From Longimicrobium sp. (GTDB lineage Bacteria > Gemmatimonadota > Gemmatimonadetes > Longimicrobiales > Longimicrobiaceae), in the NCBI GenBank assembly GCA_036377595.1, contig DASUYB010000026.1:1-64000 (forward strand): a stretch of DNA of 64,000 nt, in the 5' to 3' direction. The position numbers and the translations under genes are program-made. The notes under the pieces were generated by a model. That model had not been told where the DNA came from. It made no database searches and saw nothing but the letters and a program-made list of their open reading frames with translations. This document shows positions 17,227 to 28,091 of the stretch, piece after piece; position 1 is the stretch's first letter, and each line of letters starts with the position of its first letter.

Positions 17227-17559
17227 ATGAGCTATCGCCGCTTCACCGATTCCTCCGGCACGCCGTGGCGCGTGTGGGAGGTGGTTCCGCAGCCGGTCGA
17301 CCGGCGCCGCGGGGTGCGCCGCATCAAGGTGGTCCGGATCCATCACCCCGAACGCCGCGTGGTGCCCACGCGGCGCCTGGACATGCGCCGCTCGCGTCTC
17401 TTCTTCCCGCCCAGCGAGACGCCGTGGCTGACCTTCGAGTCGGCCGACGAGCGCCGCCGCCTGCGCCCTGTGCCGGAGACGTGGTGGCTGGAGGACGCGC
17501 GCGGCCTGGAGCGCCTCTGCGCGCAGGCCGCCCCGCAGCGGGCGATGGCGACGGAGTAG
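17227..17559 (+). CDS. hypothetical Arg-rich protein
   Basis: A 110-residue basic protein (MSYRRFTDSSGTPWRVWEVV). The segments TPWRVWEVVP and SRLFFPPSETPWLTFESADE share a T-P-W core and aromatic pattern, followed by RRRLRPVPETWWLEDARGLE. Soluble, with no signal. Not a family I recognise by name, but the coding pattern and a GGGAG-type ribosome site upstream support a real gene. Confidence 0.55.
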   Translation: MSYRRFTDSSGTPWRVWEVVPQPVDRRRGVRRIKVVRIHHPERRVVPTRRLDMRRSRLFFPPSETPWLTFESADERRRLRPVPETWWLEDARGLERLCAQAAPQRAMATE

Positions 17560-17655
17560 CGCCTGCTCGAATCGCGGCGGGACACCGGGGTAAGCGGCTG
17601 ATCCTCCTCGAATGCCACCGCGGTTCCCTGCCGTCGGCGAGGCCGTCCTTCGACA

Positions 17656-18573
17656 TCACTTCGAGAATCCGCCCAGCTCGACTGCTCCAGCCCCCCTGCA
17701 CCATTCCAGGATCGCATCCCGTTCGAGCAAGCCCAGCTCGTGCGGGATCGCGTGCCGAAATTCCTTCTTGGCGTCCCGGGAAACGTAGGACGAGGTAGCC
17801 AGCACCACCTGGCTCGCACGATTCAATGCGCGTATGCCGTACAGCGCGCGGACGACTGCCACGCCAACCTTGCGTGAAGGATCGTATCGCTTCGCCTCGA
17901 TCAGGACCTTGAGTTCGTTGGGCATGCTCTTCCTGAGCGCAATGATATCGTAGCCCCCATCGCGCGTCCGGACCGACAACTCCACTTCCCAGCCGTGATC
18001 GCGGTAAACCTCGGCGACCAACTCCTCGAACTTCCGCGGATCGATCCGGTGCAGTTCGTCGGGGTGCGCCGCCAGATGCCGCCTGAGCTCGGTCCACGGT
18101 CCTGAAACCACCCGGATCAGCGGCGGCACCCGCTCTATGGTGCCGCTGCTCTCCGCCGGGTGAGCGAACGGTTCGATCAGCCATTTCAGGAGCTGCTCGA
18201 ACCGTTCGGGACTGGCGTATTTCGACAGCAGGCGAGTGTTTGAATCGCCACGCGCTGTCTCCTCGGCCAGCTCTGGCACAGCGGACCGGATGATGACGCG
18301 TGCCTCGGGGGTGATCGGGCGGATGACCGCGTTCAGGAACTCGATCCCTTCCAGCGGCCCCTCGTCGCGCTCGCGATCCCGGAAGAGGTTCTGGATGTAA
18401 CCCAGTATCCGGTGGTGCTCCCGGGCAACGAAGTTTATGGCTGCTTCATCCGAGGAGAACAGCTCCAGGCGCAGAGGAGCCGGCACCACGCTACGGCAGG
18501 CCAGCTCGTAGAAGTTGAGACTCTCGATGTCGTCATCCAGCGCGACGATGATGGTTCGCTCGGTCATGGTCAT
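17656..18573 (-). CDS. Mrr-like restriction endonuclease with receiver-like domain
   Basis: A 305-residue protein with two parts. The C-terminal part (about 175-290) is an Mrr-type PD-(D/E)xK nuclease: FEELVAEVYRDHGWEVE, then TRDGGYDIIAL and LKVLIEAKRYDPSRKV, giving Glu, Asp and E-x-K in the right order. Mrr-type enzymes cut methylated or foreign DNA. The N-terminal part (1-130) looks like a response-regulator receiver: TIIVALDDDIESLN with the acidic cluster, but the phospho-acceptor position reads YIQNLF rather than Asp. It is probably a pseudo-receiver protein interaction domain. Start at the first Met of MTMTERT; upstream frame lacks support. It follows an acyl-CoA synthetase by 44 nt. Confidence 0.75.
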   Translation of the reverse strand: MTMTERTIIVALDDDIESLNFYELACRSVVPAPLRLELFSSDEAAINFVAREHHRILGYIQNLFRDRERDEGPLEGIEFLNAVIRPITPEARVIIRSAVPELAEETARGDSNTRLLSKYASPERFEQLLKWLIEPFAHPAESSGTIERVPPLIRVVSGPWTELRRHLAAHPDELHRIDPRKFEELVAEVYRDHGWEVELSVRTRDGGYDIIALRKSMPNELKVLIEAKRYDPSRKVGVAVVRALYGIRALNRASQVVLATSSYVSRDAKKEFRHAIPHELGLLERDAILEWCRGAGAVELGGFSK

Positions 18574-18617
18574 GCTGATGAGGACGCGAACAGATCCGTC
18601 TCGCAGAAGCAGCGACC

Positions 18618-20114
18618 CTACACGAACAGCTTCGCCACCTCCGGCTTCGTCACCTTGCCCATCGCGTTGCGCGGGAGCGCGTCGACGGCGCGGAGGGCGC
18701 GGGGGAGCTTGTAGGGCGCCAGCCGCTCGCGCGCCCACGGCTGCAGCTCGTCCAGCGTGAGCGGCATCCCCCCGCGCAGCTCGACCGCGGCGCACACCCG
18801 CTCGCCCCACTCCGCGTCCGCCACGCCGACGACGGCGCACTCCGCCACCGCGGGGTGGGTCCGCAGCACCTCCTCGATCTCCAGCGCGGAGACCTTGAAG
18901 CCGCCGGTCTTGATGATGTCGACGCTGCGGCGGCCCAGGATGCGGAAGTAGCCGTCCTCCACCACCGCCACGTCGCCGGTGCGGAACCAGCGGCCGGCGC
19001 GAAACGCCTCGGCGGTGGCGTCGGGGCGGCGCCAGTACTCCAGGAATACGCCGGGCCCGCGCACCTCGATCTCCCCCGGCGCGCCGGGCTCCACCTCCCC
19101 CCCGTCCTCGTCCACCAGCCGCACCTCCACGCCGGGAAGCGGCATCCCCACCGAGCCGGGGCGGCGATCACCGTGCAGCGGGTTGCTGAGCGCCATCCCG
19201 ATCTCCGTCATCCCGTAGCGCTCCAGCAGCGTGTGGCCACTGATCTCGCGCCACCGCTCGAGCGTGCTCACCGGCAGCGCGGCCGAACCCGACACCATCA
19301 GCCGCATCGCCCCGCACCCCGCCGACATCCGCGCGCGCCGCTCCTCCGGCGCCGCCTCCCACGCGGCGATCAGCCGGTTGTAGACGGTCGGCACGGCCAT
19401 GAAGACGGTGAGCTCGCGCGCCTCGATGCGCGCCCACACCGCGTCCGCGTCGAACTTCGCGTGCACCTCGCAGACGGCGCCGTTCCAGAGCGCGCACGAC
19501 AGGATGTTGACGATGCCGTGCACGTGGTGGAGCGGCAGCACCAGCAGCGTGCGGTCGTCGGCGCGCCATCCCCACGCGCCGGTCAGCGTCTCCACCTGCG
19601 CGCGGAGGTTGGCGTGCGTCCAGACGACGCCCTTGGGCCGGCCGGTGGTGCCGCTCGTGTACAGCATCATCGCCCGCCGCTCCTCGTCGACCCGCGGGAG
19701 CGCGGATGGAGACACGGCGAGCGCCTCGTCCGTCGTCAGGAAGCGCGCGCCGTGCGCCTTCGCCAGCGGCCGCAGCGTCTCCGCGAACTGCGGGTGGGCG
19801 ACGACGATGGAGGCGTCCGCGTCCCCGATCGCGTACTCCAGCTCCGCGGGGGGATGCGAGACGGCGAGCGGCACTCCGATCCCCCCCGCGCGCCACACGC
19901 CCCACTGCACCGCCGCGTACTCGAGCGACGGGGGGACGAGGAAGCACACCCGCGCCTCGCCGAGATCCTCCGCGCCGGCCAGCAGCGCCGCGGCGACACG
20001 CGCGGAGGCGTCGACGAGCTCCGCGTACGTGTGCGCCCCCGCCGCGTCGACGATGGCGGTGCGATCAGCGTGTTCGCGGGCACGGGAGACGAGGGGAAGG
20101 TCGATCGGCGGCAT
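18618..20114 (-). CDS. AMP-dependent acyl-CoA synthetase
   Basis: A 498-residue adenylate-forming enzyme that would activate a carboxylic acid with ATP and join it to CoA. Signature motifs are present: MMLYTSGTTGRPKGVVWTHA (A3), LLERYGMTEIGMALSNPL (A5), WFRTGDVAVVEDGYFRILGR (A7/A8) and the catalytic Lys in PRNAMGKVTKPE (A10). The size and the LPLHHVHGIVNIL motif recall malonyl-CoA synthetase / ACSF3-type enzymes; substrate not certain. The Mrr-like gene follows on the same strand. Confidence 0.9.
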   Translation of the reverse strand: MPPIDLPLVSRAREHADRTAIVDAAGAHTYAELVDASARVAAALLAGAEDLGEARVCFLVPPSLEYAAVQWGVWRAGGIGVPLAVSHPPAELEYAIGDADASIVVAHPQFAETLRPLAKAHGARFLTTDEALAVSPSALPRVDEERRAMMLYTSGTTGRPKGVVWTHANLRAQVETLTGAWGWRADDRTLLVLPLHHVHGIVNILSCALWNGAVCEVHAKFDADAVWARIEARELTVFMAVPTVYNRLIAAWEAAPEERRARMSAGCGAMRLMVSGSAALPVSTLERWREISGHTLLERYGMTEIGMALSNPLHGDRRPGSVGMPLPGVEVRLVDEDGGEVEPGAPGEIEVRGPGVFLEYWRRPDATAEAFRAGRWFRTGDVAVVEDGYFRILGRRSVDIIKTGGFKVSALEIEEVLRTHPAVAECAVVGVADAEWGERVCAAVELRGGMPLTLDELQPWARERLAPYKLPRALRAVDALPRNAMGKVTKPEVAKLFV

Positions 20115-20599
20115 TCGGTCGGGACGGGAGGGGCGGCAGGGGCGGTGGGCGAGCGGCCCAATGTAAAGGCCACAGCGGCAGCGCGCACCGTCTGGGCACC
20201 CGCCCGCGCCGCGCCTCGCGGGGGCCGGATCGAGCGTGCCGGGCGACACTCCGCAGTGCTTGACACGCCGTGACCTGCTCTTCATTACTTGTCTCAAACC
20301 AACAGATCGCGTTCGTACCGCGCCCACGCACTGCCCGCGCATCGTCAGCGCAGGCGTGGGGCCTCGTGCTTTTCCAAGATCCGCCGACGCCCTCTCGTTA
20401 CGGCGCCAACCGGAGCCGATCCCCCCAGCTCCCGTGCGCCCGGACCGCTTTGCAAGGAGGGGCCATGAGCGCTTCGAACCCACCCTTCCAGCCTAGTCTG
20501 CGACGGTGCCGGCGATCGCCTCGGACCGCCCGCCGGTAAATCCGCGCGCTCCGTCGCAGACTCCAGCGAAGACCCGTCCGTCTCTTTCCTGGAGGGGTT
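20115..20599. other. intergenic, between divergent genes
   Basis: This 485-base gap separates a leftward synthetase and a rightward lipoprotein. TTGACA at 20260 is a good -35 hexamer and a weak -10-like CATTAC lies 17 nt on, on the rightward strand. No gene of any character is seen. Confidence 0.4.
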
Positions 20600-21658
20600 A
20601 TGAGTCTCTACGGTCCCCACGTGCGCAGGCCGCTGGTCCTGCGCGTGCCCACCGCGGCGAAACTGGCCGCAGCGGGACTCGTCGCGCTTCTCATGGCCGG
20701 GTGCGCTGACGCACCCCGCCGGCTCACCGGACCCGAATCGGCGGAGCTTCCCGGGGCGCGCGGAGCCCCATCCACCAACACGGCCATCGTCGCCTGCAAG
20801 CTGGCCGTCCGCATGCCTTCGGGAAGCTACCGCACGAAGGAGCTCACGGTCCGGGCACCTCGCCACATCGCCGATCCAGCCGGGAAAACGGTGACGCACG
20901 GCTATCGCGAATGGGTCACGGGATTGCCCGATCCGGTGCGCCTGGTGATGTGCGAGGTCCCGGCCACGCCCGCCGCCGAGGAATGGTTCCGCACCGTTTT
21001 CCCCGGCGTTCAGGCGTCCGTGGCGGGGTCGGCCCCCGGTGCCCGGTCGCCGCTGGCCACGCTGGTCACGGCGGCCGACGCGTTCACGACGTCGCCGGCG
21101 GTCGTGTATGACGGGCTCGGACGGCGGGCGATGGTCGAATGCGAGCCGTACGAGCAACTGGCCGTCGACTGCAGCGGCGGCGACACCGGTGGAGGCGAAT
21201 GGGAGGGTCCACCGCCGCCCGACGAAGAGCCGGGAGACGCCGCCATCGACGCGTCGGGTGATCCCGTCGCCGCGATGGCGGAGGGCGCGGAGGGAGGGGG
21301 CGCCGCCGCGGCGATCCCTATCACCTGCGCCGGACAGACCGACAACCCGCACCGGTCCACGCACGTTCCGGGGATGGTCAACGTCATCGGCAGGACGACC
21401 TGCAGCGCTCCTATCCCGATCTCCGTCTCCGTCGCGCTGCAAAGGCAGAGCTGCGTCTGGATCTTCTGCTGGTGGTCGTCGCGCGCCAGCGGCTACAATG
21501 CCACCACCGGAACGTTCGTCCAGGCGAACGCGGCGTCCTTCTGCCAGACCGGATACTGGCGCGGCCGCAGCACGCACTCCGCCACGCCCGGCTTCGGCTA
21601 CTGGCCGCCGTCGGCCACGTGGAGCACCGCCCGCACCAGCTACATCTCCTACTGCTAG
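20600..21658 (+). CDS. lipoprotein of unknown function
   Basis: A 352-residue lipoprotein with signal LAAAGLVALLMAGC (lipobox MAGC, about residue 35). The mature protein is modular: a folded region (about 60-200) with paired Cys, an acidic Gly/Pro linker (GGDTGGGEWEGPPPPDEEPG), and a C-terminal region of aromatic and Cys residues (QRQSCVWIFCWWSSRASGYN). The tail ends in YISYC, a terminal Cys. No known family. A hairpin about 80 nt downstream closes the gene. Confidence 0.6.
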   Translation: MSLYGPHVRRPLVLRVPTAAKLAAAGLVALLMAGCADAPRRLTGPESAELPGARGAPSTNTAIVACKLAVRMPSGSYRTKELTVRAPRHIADPAGKTVTHGYREWVTGLPDPVRLVMCEVPATPAAEEWFRTVFPGVQASVAGSAPGARSPLATLVTAADAFTTSPAVVYDGLGRRAMVECEPYEQLAVDCSGGDTGGGEWEGPPPPDEEPGDAAIDASGDPVAAMAEGAEGGGAAAAIPITCAGQTDNPHRSTHVPGMVNVIGRTTCSAPIPISVSVALQRQSCVWIFCWWSSRASGYNATTGTFVQANAASFCQTGYWRGRSTHSATPGFGYWPPSATWSTARTSYISYC

Positions 21659-21738
21659 CGCAGGTGGTGGAGAGGGTGCGTGAAGGAGCCCCGCCGTCCG
21701 GTCGGCGATGATCGAGCCCGGTCGGCGGGGATGTAGAG

Positions 21739-21780
21739 GAGAGGGCCAACCCGGGACGTTTCAGCCGGGCGGGCCCTCTC
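21739..21780 (+). terminator. hairpin after lipoprotein gene
   Basis: GAGAGGGCC and CCCGG on the left pair with CCGGG and GGCCCTCTC on the right, around an 8- to 10-nt loop. It lies about 80 nt past the stop. No T-run; probable terminator. Confidence 0.5.
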
Positions 21781-21870
21781 GGATCATGGTACGGTCATGC
21801 GGCCCCGGCATTCGCGCCGGCGTTGGTCACTCCGGCCGGCGCGGCCCCCCGGCACACTCACAGTGCGGCA

Positions 21871-22641
21871 ATGCGGCGCGACCTCCGCGAGCTTTTCTCG
21901 TACGCGCGGGAGAGCTTCGCCAGCGTCCAACTGGAATGGACTGCGGACTGCGACGCGGCGGTGCTGCAGCGCGCGTTCGAGCGTTCCGTGCCGGACTTCG
22001 AGGCGCTCGACGCGTCGGGCGCCGTCGTCCGGTTCGAGGCCCCACCGGGCGCGGCGCGGCCCCGCTCGCGCGATGGGCGATTCCGGTACGAAGGGCGCGC
22101 TTGGTGGCGCAGGCCCTCCTGCTGGCGCGACGACGTGATCCGGGAGAATGGCGCCACCACGGTCAACGTCGTCTGCGGCGCGGACGTCAGTGCCTTTCAT
22201 TCCGCCCCACCCACGCTCCTCACCAACCGGCGCTCCGGGCAACAGATCCCGAGGCTGAGGTCCCTGCTGGGTCCGCGGCCCGGTGTCGCGCTGCCGACGA
22301 TCGAAGGCCGGCTGAGGACGGTCACCCTGGTCGACCCCGCCTTCCTCGCCTCGGGATGGGAGCTCTCGGTCCTGGGCGAGCGTACGCACGCAGGGCGGGA
22401 GACGATCCACGTGCAGGCCACGCGCCTCGACCTGGAGTCCGGAGCGGTTCCCTGGGAAGGGGTGAACCGATACGAGCTGCTCGTCGACCGGCAGCGGGGC
22501 GTGCTCTTGCGCTGCGCGGGAATCGTGGACGGCGTAGAAGCGGGCATCCTGTCTGTACGCTCCGTCGTGTTCGACGAGCCGATCCCGGACGAGGTATTCT
22601 CCTGCCCGGCGCCGAAGGGTACCCGCGTCGTGTGGGTCTGA
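21871..22641 (+). CDS. hypothetical protein, sorting-factor-like strand pattern
   Basis: A 256-residue protein (MRRDLRELFSYARESFASVQ) without a visible signal peptide. The second half (TIEGRLRTVTLVDPAFLASG, then HAGRETIHVQATRLD and YELLVDRQRGVLLRCAGIVD) resembles the repeated strand pattern of outer-membrane lipoprotein-sorting-like folds: a ligand-measure strand followed by V-D-x-x-x-G-x-L-L-R. Such proteins carry lipids in Gram-negatives, but the missing signal argues against that. ATG at 21871 chosen; upstream in-frame codons give only low-complexity sequence. Confidence 0.5.
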   Translation: MRRDLRELFSYARESFASVQLEWTADCDAAVLQRAFERSVPDFEALDASGAVVRFEAPPGAARPRSRDGRFRYEGRAWWRRPSCWRDDVIRENGATTVNVVCGADVSAFHSAPPTLLTNRRSGQQIPRLRSLLGPRPGVALPTIEGRLRTVTLVDPAFLASGWELSVLGERTHAGRETIHVQATRLDLESGAVPWEGVNRYELLVDRQRGVLLRCAGIVDGVEAGILSVRSVVFDEPIPDEVFSCPAPKGTRVVWV

Positions 22642-22705
22642 AGCCGACGAACCCGGGACGCCGCATCCGGGCACTGCGCGGGAACGCGCACGGAGGGGAG
22701 ATGCG

Positions 22706-23308
22706 CTACTTCGATGCGGCGGCGGGAACGTTGTAAACGATGTGGCGATCCAGCTCGGCGCGGCGCAGGTACGGCTGGATGTAACTGAACGCCTCGGCGG
22801 GGATGGCGGAGTCGCTGACGTACTCGCGCCCGCCGATGGTCACGCGCCACGGCCGCCGGTCGTTGCCCTGCGACGCGGAGTAGAACTCCGCCACCGCGGT
22901 GTCCGCGCGAAGGCGGATGGTGAGCTCGGGATAATCGTCGGTGTGCTCGATCCGCGGCTCGTAGCGGCCGGGCGCGCGCGGCGCCACCTCCAGCCCGCGC
23001 AGGAACGCCCGCATCGCCGTACCGGGGATGGCGATGCGGAGCGGACCGGCGTGCCGGCGGCGCGCCTGCGTCAGCTCGCCCGTCCCCGCGAACGCGAACG
23101 TAATTCCCTGCCGCTCCAGGTGATAGACGGCTTCGATCGGGCCCTGCGGCTCCAATCCCATCCAGTAATCCCTGATCTCCACCACCCGCGGCTCGAACGG
23201 CGATGCGTCGCGCGCGCCGTCGGCGTCCGCTTGCCTCGGCGCGGACCTTCCGCAGGCGGCAACGATCACCATCATGGCGAGGAGATTGGTGCGGCGCGGG
23301 AACGTCAT
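22706..23308 (-). CDS. lipoprotein of unknown function
   Basis: A 200-residue lipoprotein with signal MTFPRRTNLLAMMVIVAACG (lipobox VAAC). The mature part contains VVEIRDYWMGLEPQGPIEAV, TFAFAGTGELTQA and YPELTIRLRADTAVAEFYSA, strand-rich and hydrophilic, with no motif that I recognise. It is convergent with the preceding gene; 64 nt separate the two stops. Confidence 0.6.
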   Translation of the reverse strand: MTFPRRTNLLAMMVIVAACGRSAPRQADADGARDASPFEPRVVEIRDYWMGLEPQGPIEAVYHLERQGITFAFAGTGELTQARRRHAGPLRIAIPGTAMRAFLRGLEVAPRAPGRYEPRIEHTDDYPELTIRLRADTAVAEFYSASQGNDRRPWRVTIGGREYVSDSAIPAEAFSYIQPYLRRAELDRHIVYNVPAAASK

Positions 23309-23500
23309 CGACGGACCGGGATCTCTGGTGAACGATGGCCGGGTGCCCTGAAACGAACACCCGGCCTCGATTCTTTCAACCGGCTACGTCAAAAGTTTGC
23401 TGTCGGAGTCGGACGCTGCACAGCATCTTCGCATCCGCGGGCCGCCGGCCACCCACACGCCCTTCCTTCGCGTCCGCATTCCCGCATCCGGAGAACACCC

Positions 23501-23779
23501 ATGTCCAGCCGCTCCCTCCGCCGCATCCCCCTCCTTCTGCTCGTGCTCGCCATCGGCGTCGTGCTCGGGCTGGCGGTTTCGTCGGGCACCGCGCAGCGCC
23601 GCCGCAACGTGGAACAGCAGCCGCACATGCGGCTTTCGCTCGACGCGCTGCGCTCGGCCGAGCACCACCTGAACGAGGCCACCGGCGACAAGGGCGGCCA
23701 CCGCGTCCGCGCCATCAACCTCGTGCGCCAGGCCGAGGCCGAGGTCCAGCGCGGCATCGCGTGGGACAACGCGCACTGA
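23501..23779 (+). CDS. small exported helical protein
   Basis: A 92-residue protein with signal SLRRIPLLLLVLAIGVVLGL and a helical mature part (MRLSLDALRSAEHHLNEATG, then HRVRAINLVRQAEAEVQRGI). It resembles small periplasmic four-helix or hairpin proteins in layout. No family named. A terminator hairpin lies 32 nt past the stop. Confidence 0.6.
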   Translation: MSSRSLRRIPLLLLVLAIGVVLGLAVSSGTAQRRRNVEQQPHMRLSLDALRSAEHHLNEATGDKGGHRVRAINLVRQAEAEVQRGIAWDNAH

Positions 23780-23811
23780 GCCGGATCGCCTGATCAGCAT
23801 CAAATGCAGAA

Positions 23812-23840
23812 GAGGCCGGGCGCACAGGGCGTCCGGCCTC
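23812..23840 (+). terminator. hairpin terminator
   Basis: A 12-bp stem (GAGGCCGGGCGC / GCGTCCGGCCTC, one G-U pair) with a 5-nt loop follows the small exported protein gene and faces the convergent Uma2 gene. Confidence 0.6.
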
Positions 23841-23871
23841 CATTGTCGTACCTCGACTATCCGGATCCTGC

Positions 23872-24444
23872 TCACCGTGGCGGGAACACGTCCCGAAGCT
23901 GCACCCGCCATCCCGGAACCACATCCCCGCCGTCCAGAAAATCATTCTCTGTGAGGAGAACAATGTCACCGCGGGACCGATATACGGTCGCGGTGCGCCG
24001 CTTGGGGTTTACGACTACAACCATCCGACATCCCGCCGCCAGATATTCGGAAACCTTTTCATCAACATCGCTGAACGAGTCTGTCGGCGAAATCACCTCG
24101 ACCACGAGATCGGGCGCACCGGGCCAGAATCCTTCAATGTCCCCGACTTCATCGACCCGCGGGCGCGTGACAAACGAAACATCGGGCATCCGGATGGTGT
24201 CAGGGGTCGAGAAAAGCCTGAAACCCGTATCGGAATTATAAACTTCGCCCAGGTCGTTGGCCGCCGAGTATACCTCGAGCCGGGACAGGATCTTTGCTCC
24301 GATCCGACCGTGGCGACTTCCAGCGGGGCTCATCTCGCGGAGCTCTCCGCGGACGAGCTCGCGTCGAACGCCATCATCGGGCATGCGGAACAGCTCGTCG
24401 GCTGTGACGAGTGCGGGCTCCGCGGCGGTTGCAGCTCGTGGCAT
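23872..24444 (-). CDS. Uma2 family (DUF820) nuclease-fold protein
   Basis: A 190-residue Uma2 family protein with a restriction-endonuclease-like fold. Characteristic pieces are VTADELFRMPDDGVRRELVR, GELREMSPAGSRHGRIGAKI, then GFRLFSTPDTIRMPDVSFVT and PDLVVEVISPTDSFSDVDEK, where the Glu, Asp and E-x-x-S-P motif form the presumed active site. Members are abundant in multicopy families; whether they cut DNA is open. It ends the operon meaB - mutase - uma2, only 11 nt behind the mutase gene, which may be simple hitch-hiking. Confidence 0.88.
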   Translation of the reverse strand: MPRAATAAEPALVTADELFRMPDDGVRRELVRGELREMSPAGSRHGRIGAKILSRLEVYSAANDLGEVYNSDTGFRLFSTPDTIRMPDVSFVTRPRVDEVGDIEGFWPGAPDLVVEVISPTDSFSDVDEKVSEYLAAGCRMVVVVNPKRRTATVYRSRGDIVLLTENDFLDGGDVVPGWRVQLRDVFPPR

Positions 24445-24455
24445 GGCAGCATACC

Positions 24456-26192
<1,737 letters not shown>

Positions 26193-26213
26193 GATGGGAT
26201 TCTTTCGTTGGAT

Positions 26214-27281
26214 CTATCGTGATGTGACGCCAAGCTCGGCCACGATCCGCTCGGCCACCGCGTAGGGCGATTCGTCGCCCGCCTCGAGCGCGGGGAGCGA
26301 ATCGGCCAGGATCTCCTCGCCCCGCCCCGAGCGCCAGGCCAGCCGCTGCAACCGCCGCTCCACCACGGCGCGCACCCGCTCTTCCAGCCGCGCGCGGCGC
26401 CGCCGCGAAAGCTCGCCCGAGTCCCGCAGATACACCCGGTGGCGCTCCAGCGTTCGCGCCAGCTCCTCGATTCCCTCGCCGCTCTGCCCCACCGTCTTCA
26501 GCACGGGGATGGCCCACGCGCCGCTCTCGGCGGCCGCCTGCCGCGCCGACTCGCGCGCGTGCCGCCCAACGGTCTTGAGGGACACGCCGTGGTGCCCCGG
26601 CGCCGTGGGCGCGTCGCCGAGCCGCATGTGCAGCATCAGCTCGATCTCGTTCGCCAGCTTGTCGGCGCCGGGGCGGTCGGCCTTGTTGACCACGAAGACG
26701 TCGGCGATCTCCATCAATCCCGCCTTCATGGCCTGGATCGAGTCGCCGCTCTCGGGGACGAGCACCACCACGCAGGTGTCCGACGTTCCCGCGATCTCCA
26801 GCTCGCTCTGGCCGACGCCCACCGTCTCCATCACCACCCGCTCGAAGCCGTACGCGTCGAGCAGGTCGGCCACTTCCTTGGTGGTCGTCGCCAATCCCCC
26901 CAGCGCGCCCCTGGTCGCCATCGAGCGGATGAAGACGCCGGGGTCGGTGGAGATGTTGTTCATGCGGATGCGGTCGCCCAGCAGCGCGCCGCCGGTGAAG
27001 GGGGAGGAGGGATCGACCGCGACGATCCCCACCTTCTCCTCCGCCTTGCGGTACTCCATCGCCAGCTTCGACGTCAGCGTGCTCTTTCCCGCGCCCGGCG
27101 GGCCGGTGATGCCGATGCGGTGGGCGCGCAGCATGTCGCCGTGCAGGTCGTGCAGCAGGCGCTCGAAGCCGGGGCGCCCGTCTTCCACCATGCTGATGGC
27201 GCGGGCCAGCGCCGTGCGCTGGCCCGCGCGGAAGCGGTCGAGCAGCTCCTGCTCCCGCGATGTTTCCGTGCTCGCAGTCAT
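26214..27281 (-). CDS. meaB: mutase-associated GTPase MeaB/ArgK
   Basis: A 355-residue G3E-type GTPase that protects and reloads the cobalamin-dependent mutase. Motifs seen are the Walker A RIGITGPPGAGKSTLTSKLA, the KVGIVAVDPSSPFTGGALLG segment with RIRMNNISTDPGVFIRSMAT, ETVGVGQSELEIAGTSDTCV and the base-recognition VNKADRPGADK. The ATG at 27281 gives the family's usual length; a longer in-frame extension is low complexity. It leads the operon ahead of the mutase. Confidence 0.92.
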   Translation of the reverse strand: MTASTETSREQELLDRFRAGQRTALARAISMVEDGRPGFERLLHDLHGDMLRAHRIGITGPPGAGKSTLTSKLAMEYRKAEEKVGIVAVDPSSPFTGGALLGDRIRMNNISTDPGVFIRSMATRGALGGLATTTKEVADLLDAYGFERVVMETVGVGQSELEIAGTSDTCVVVLVPESGDSIQAMKAGLMEIADVFVVNKADRPGADKLANEIELMLHMRLGDAPTAPGHHGVSLKTVGRHARESARQAAAESGAWAIPVLKTVGQSGEGIEELARTLERHRVYLRDSGELSRRRRARLEERVRAVVERRLQRLAWRSGRGEEILADSLPALEAGDESPYAVAERIVAELGVTSR

Positions 27282-27938
27282 CCGCGAAAAGTGCCGCGCG
27301 CGCGTGAGGTTCGTCAAGCGCGCGAACGCTCGTACGAACGGCGGGCGGGCGCGGAGAGGAGGGGAGATCTCCGTCCGGCGGGAGCACCGCGCCGCCCGCG
27401 CGGAGGGGAATCGCCCATCCCACACGCCGGCGAAATCGGCCGACTCCGCGGCCGCCGCGACACGTCCAGCTTGCAGGGTGCGCCCGATTGGGGGAACGCG
27501 ACCGGTGCCGCGTTCCCCGCCCCTCGTCGCACGTCCGGCAGGGGCGGCGCGGTGAAATCGTGTGACGTCGCGGGCTGCATCGCCGTCAACCCGCGCCGGG
27601 GATCGCACCGGAGGCAACGAACCGCCAAGCCATGCAGCGTCGGGAATTGCACGATCGTCTGGAGAACGCGACCGTTTGCTCCGGCGGCGGTCTTCCATCT
27701 CCCGATAGCCCCGCCGGAGCGGCGAGCGCGCTTCGCCGCACCGTCGCCGAATTGACGTAGGTAGTTGCGGCATTACGGGATGTCCGATTCGCGACGGGCG
27801 ATTGTGGGGATGCATCTGTTTGGGGATATTTCCTTGGGACAGCATACGTTCTACCCGCCGGATCCCACCCCGCGCGGGTGCTGTTCATGCCACGCAGCCC
27901 TCTTCCCGCGGGACCTCTCGATCCAGGATCGCCGACCC
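27282..27938. other. intergenic, between divergent genes
   Basis: This 657-base gap lies between meaB and a small rightward lipoprotein. I see no gene with family character and no clear promoter pair; the codon pattern is irregular in every frame. Confidence 0.4.
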
Positions 27939-28064
27939 GTGAAGCCTGTCCTCGTCCGCGTTGCCCTCGCCGCCGTGGCCATGGCCGCCGCGGCGTGTGA
28001 TTCGCCGTCCAGCGTCGTAGGGACGGACGCCATGGCCGGGCCGGCGGAAACCGCTTCTACATGA
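27939..28064 (+). CDS. possible small lipoprotein
   Basis: A 41-residue frame from a GTG start: VKPVLVRVALAAVAMAAAAC then DSPSSVVGTDAMAG. It is a classic lipoprotein signal and lipobox with hardly any mature sequence. It is 27 nt before a second lipoprotein whose signal has the same end (ACDSP). Either a tiny lipopeptide or a decayed duplicate of the neighbour's start; I cannot tell which. Confidence 0.35.
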   Translation: MKPVLVRVALAAVAMAAAACDSPSSVVGTDAMAGPAETAST

Positions 28065-28091
28065 AGCTCCCCTGAATCCATCGAAACGGGC

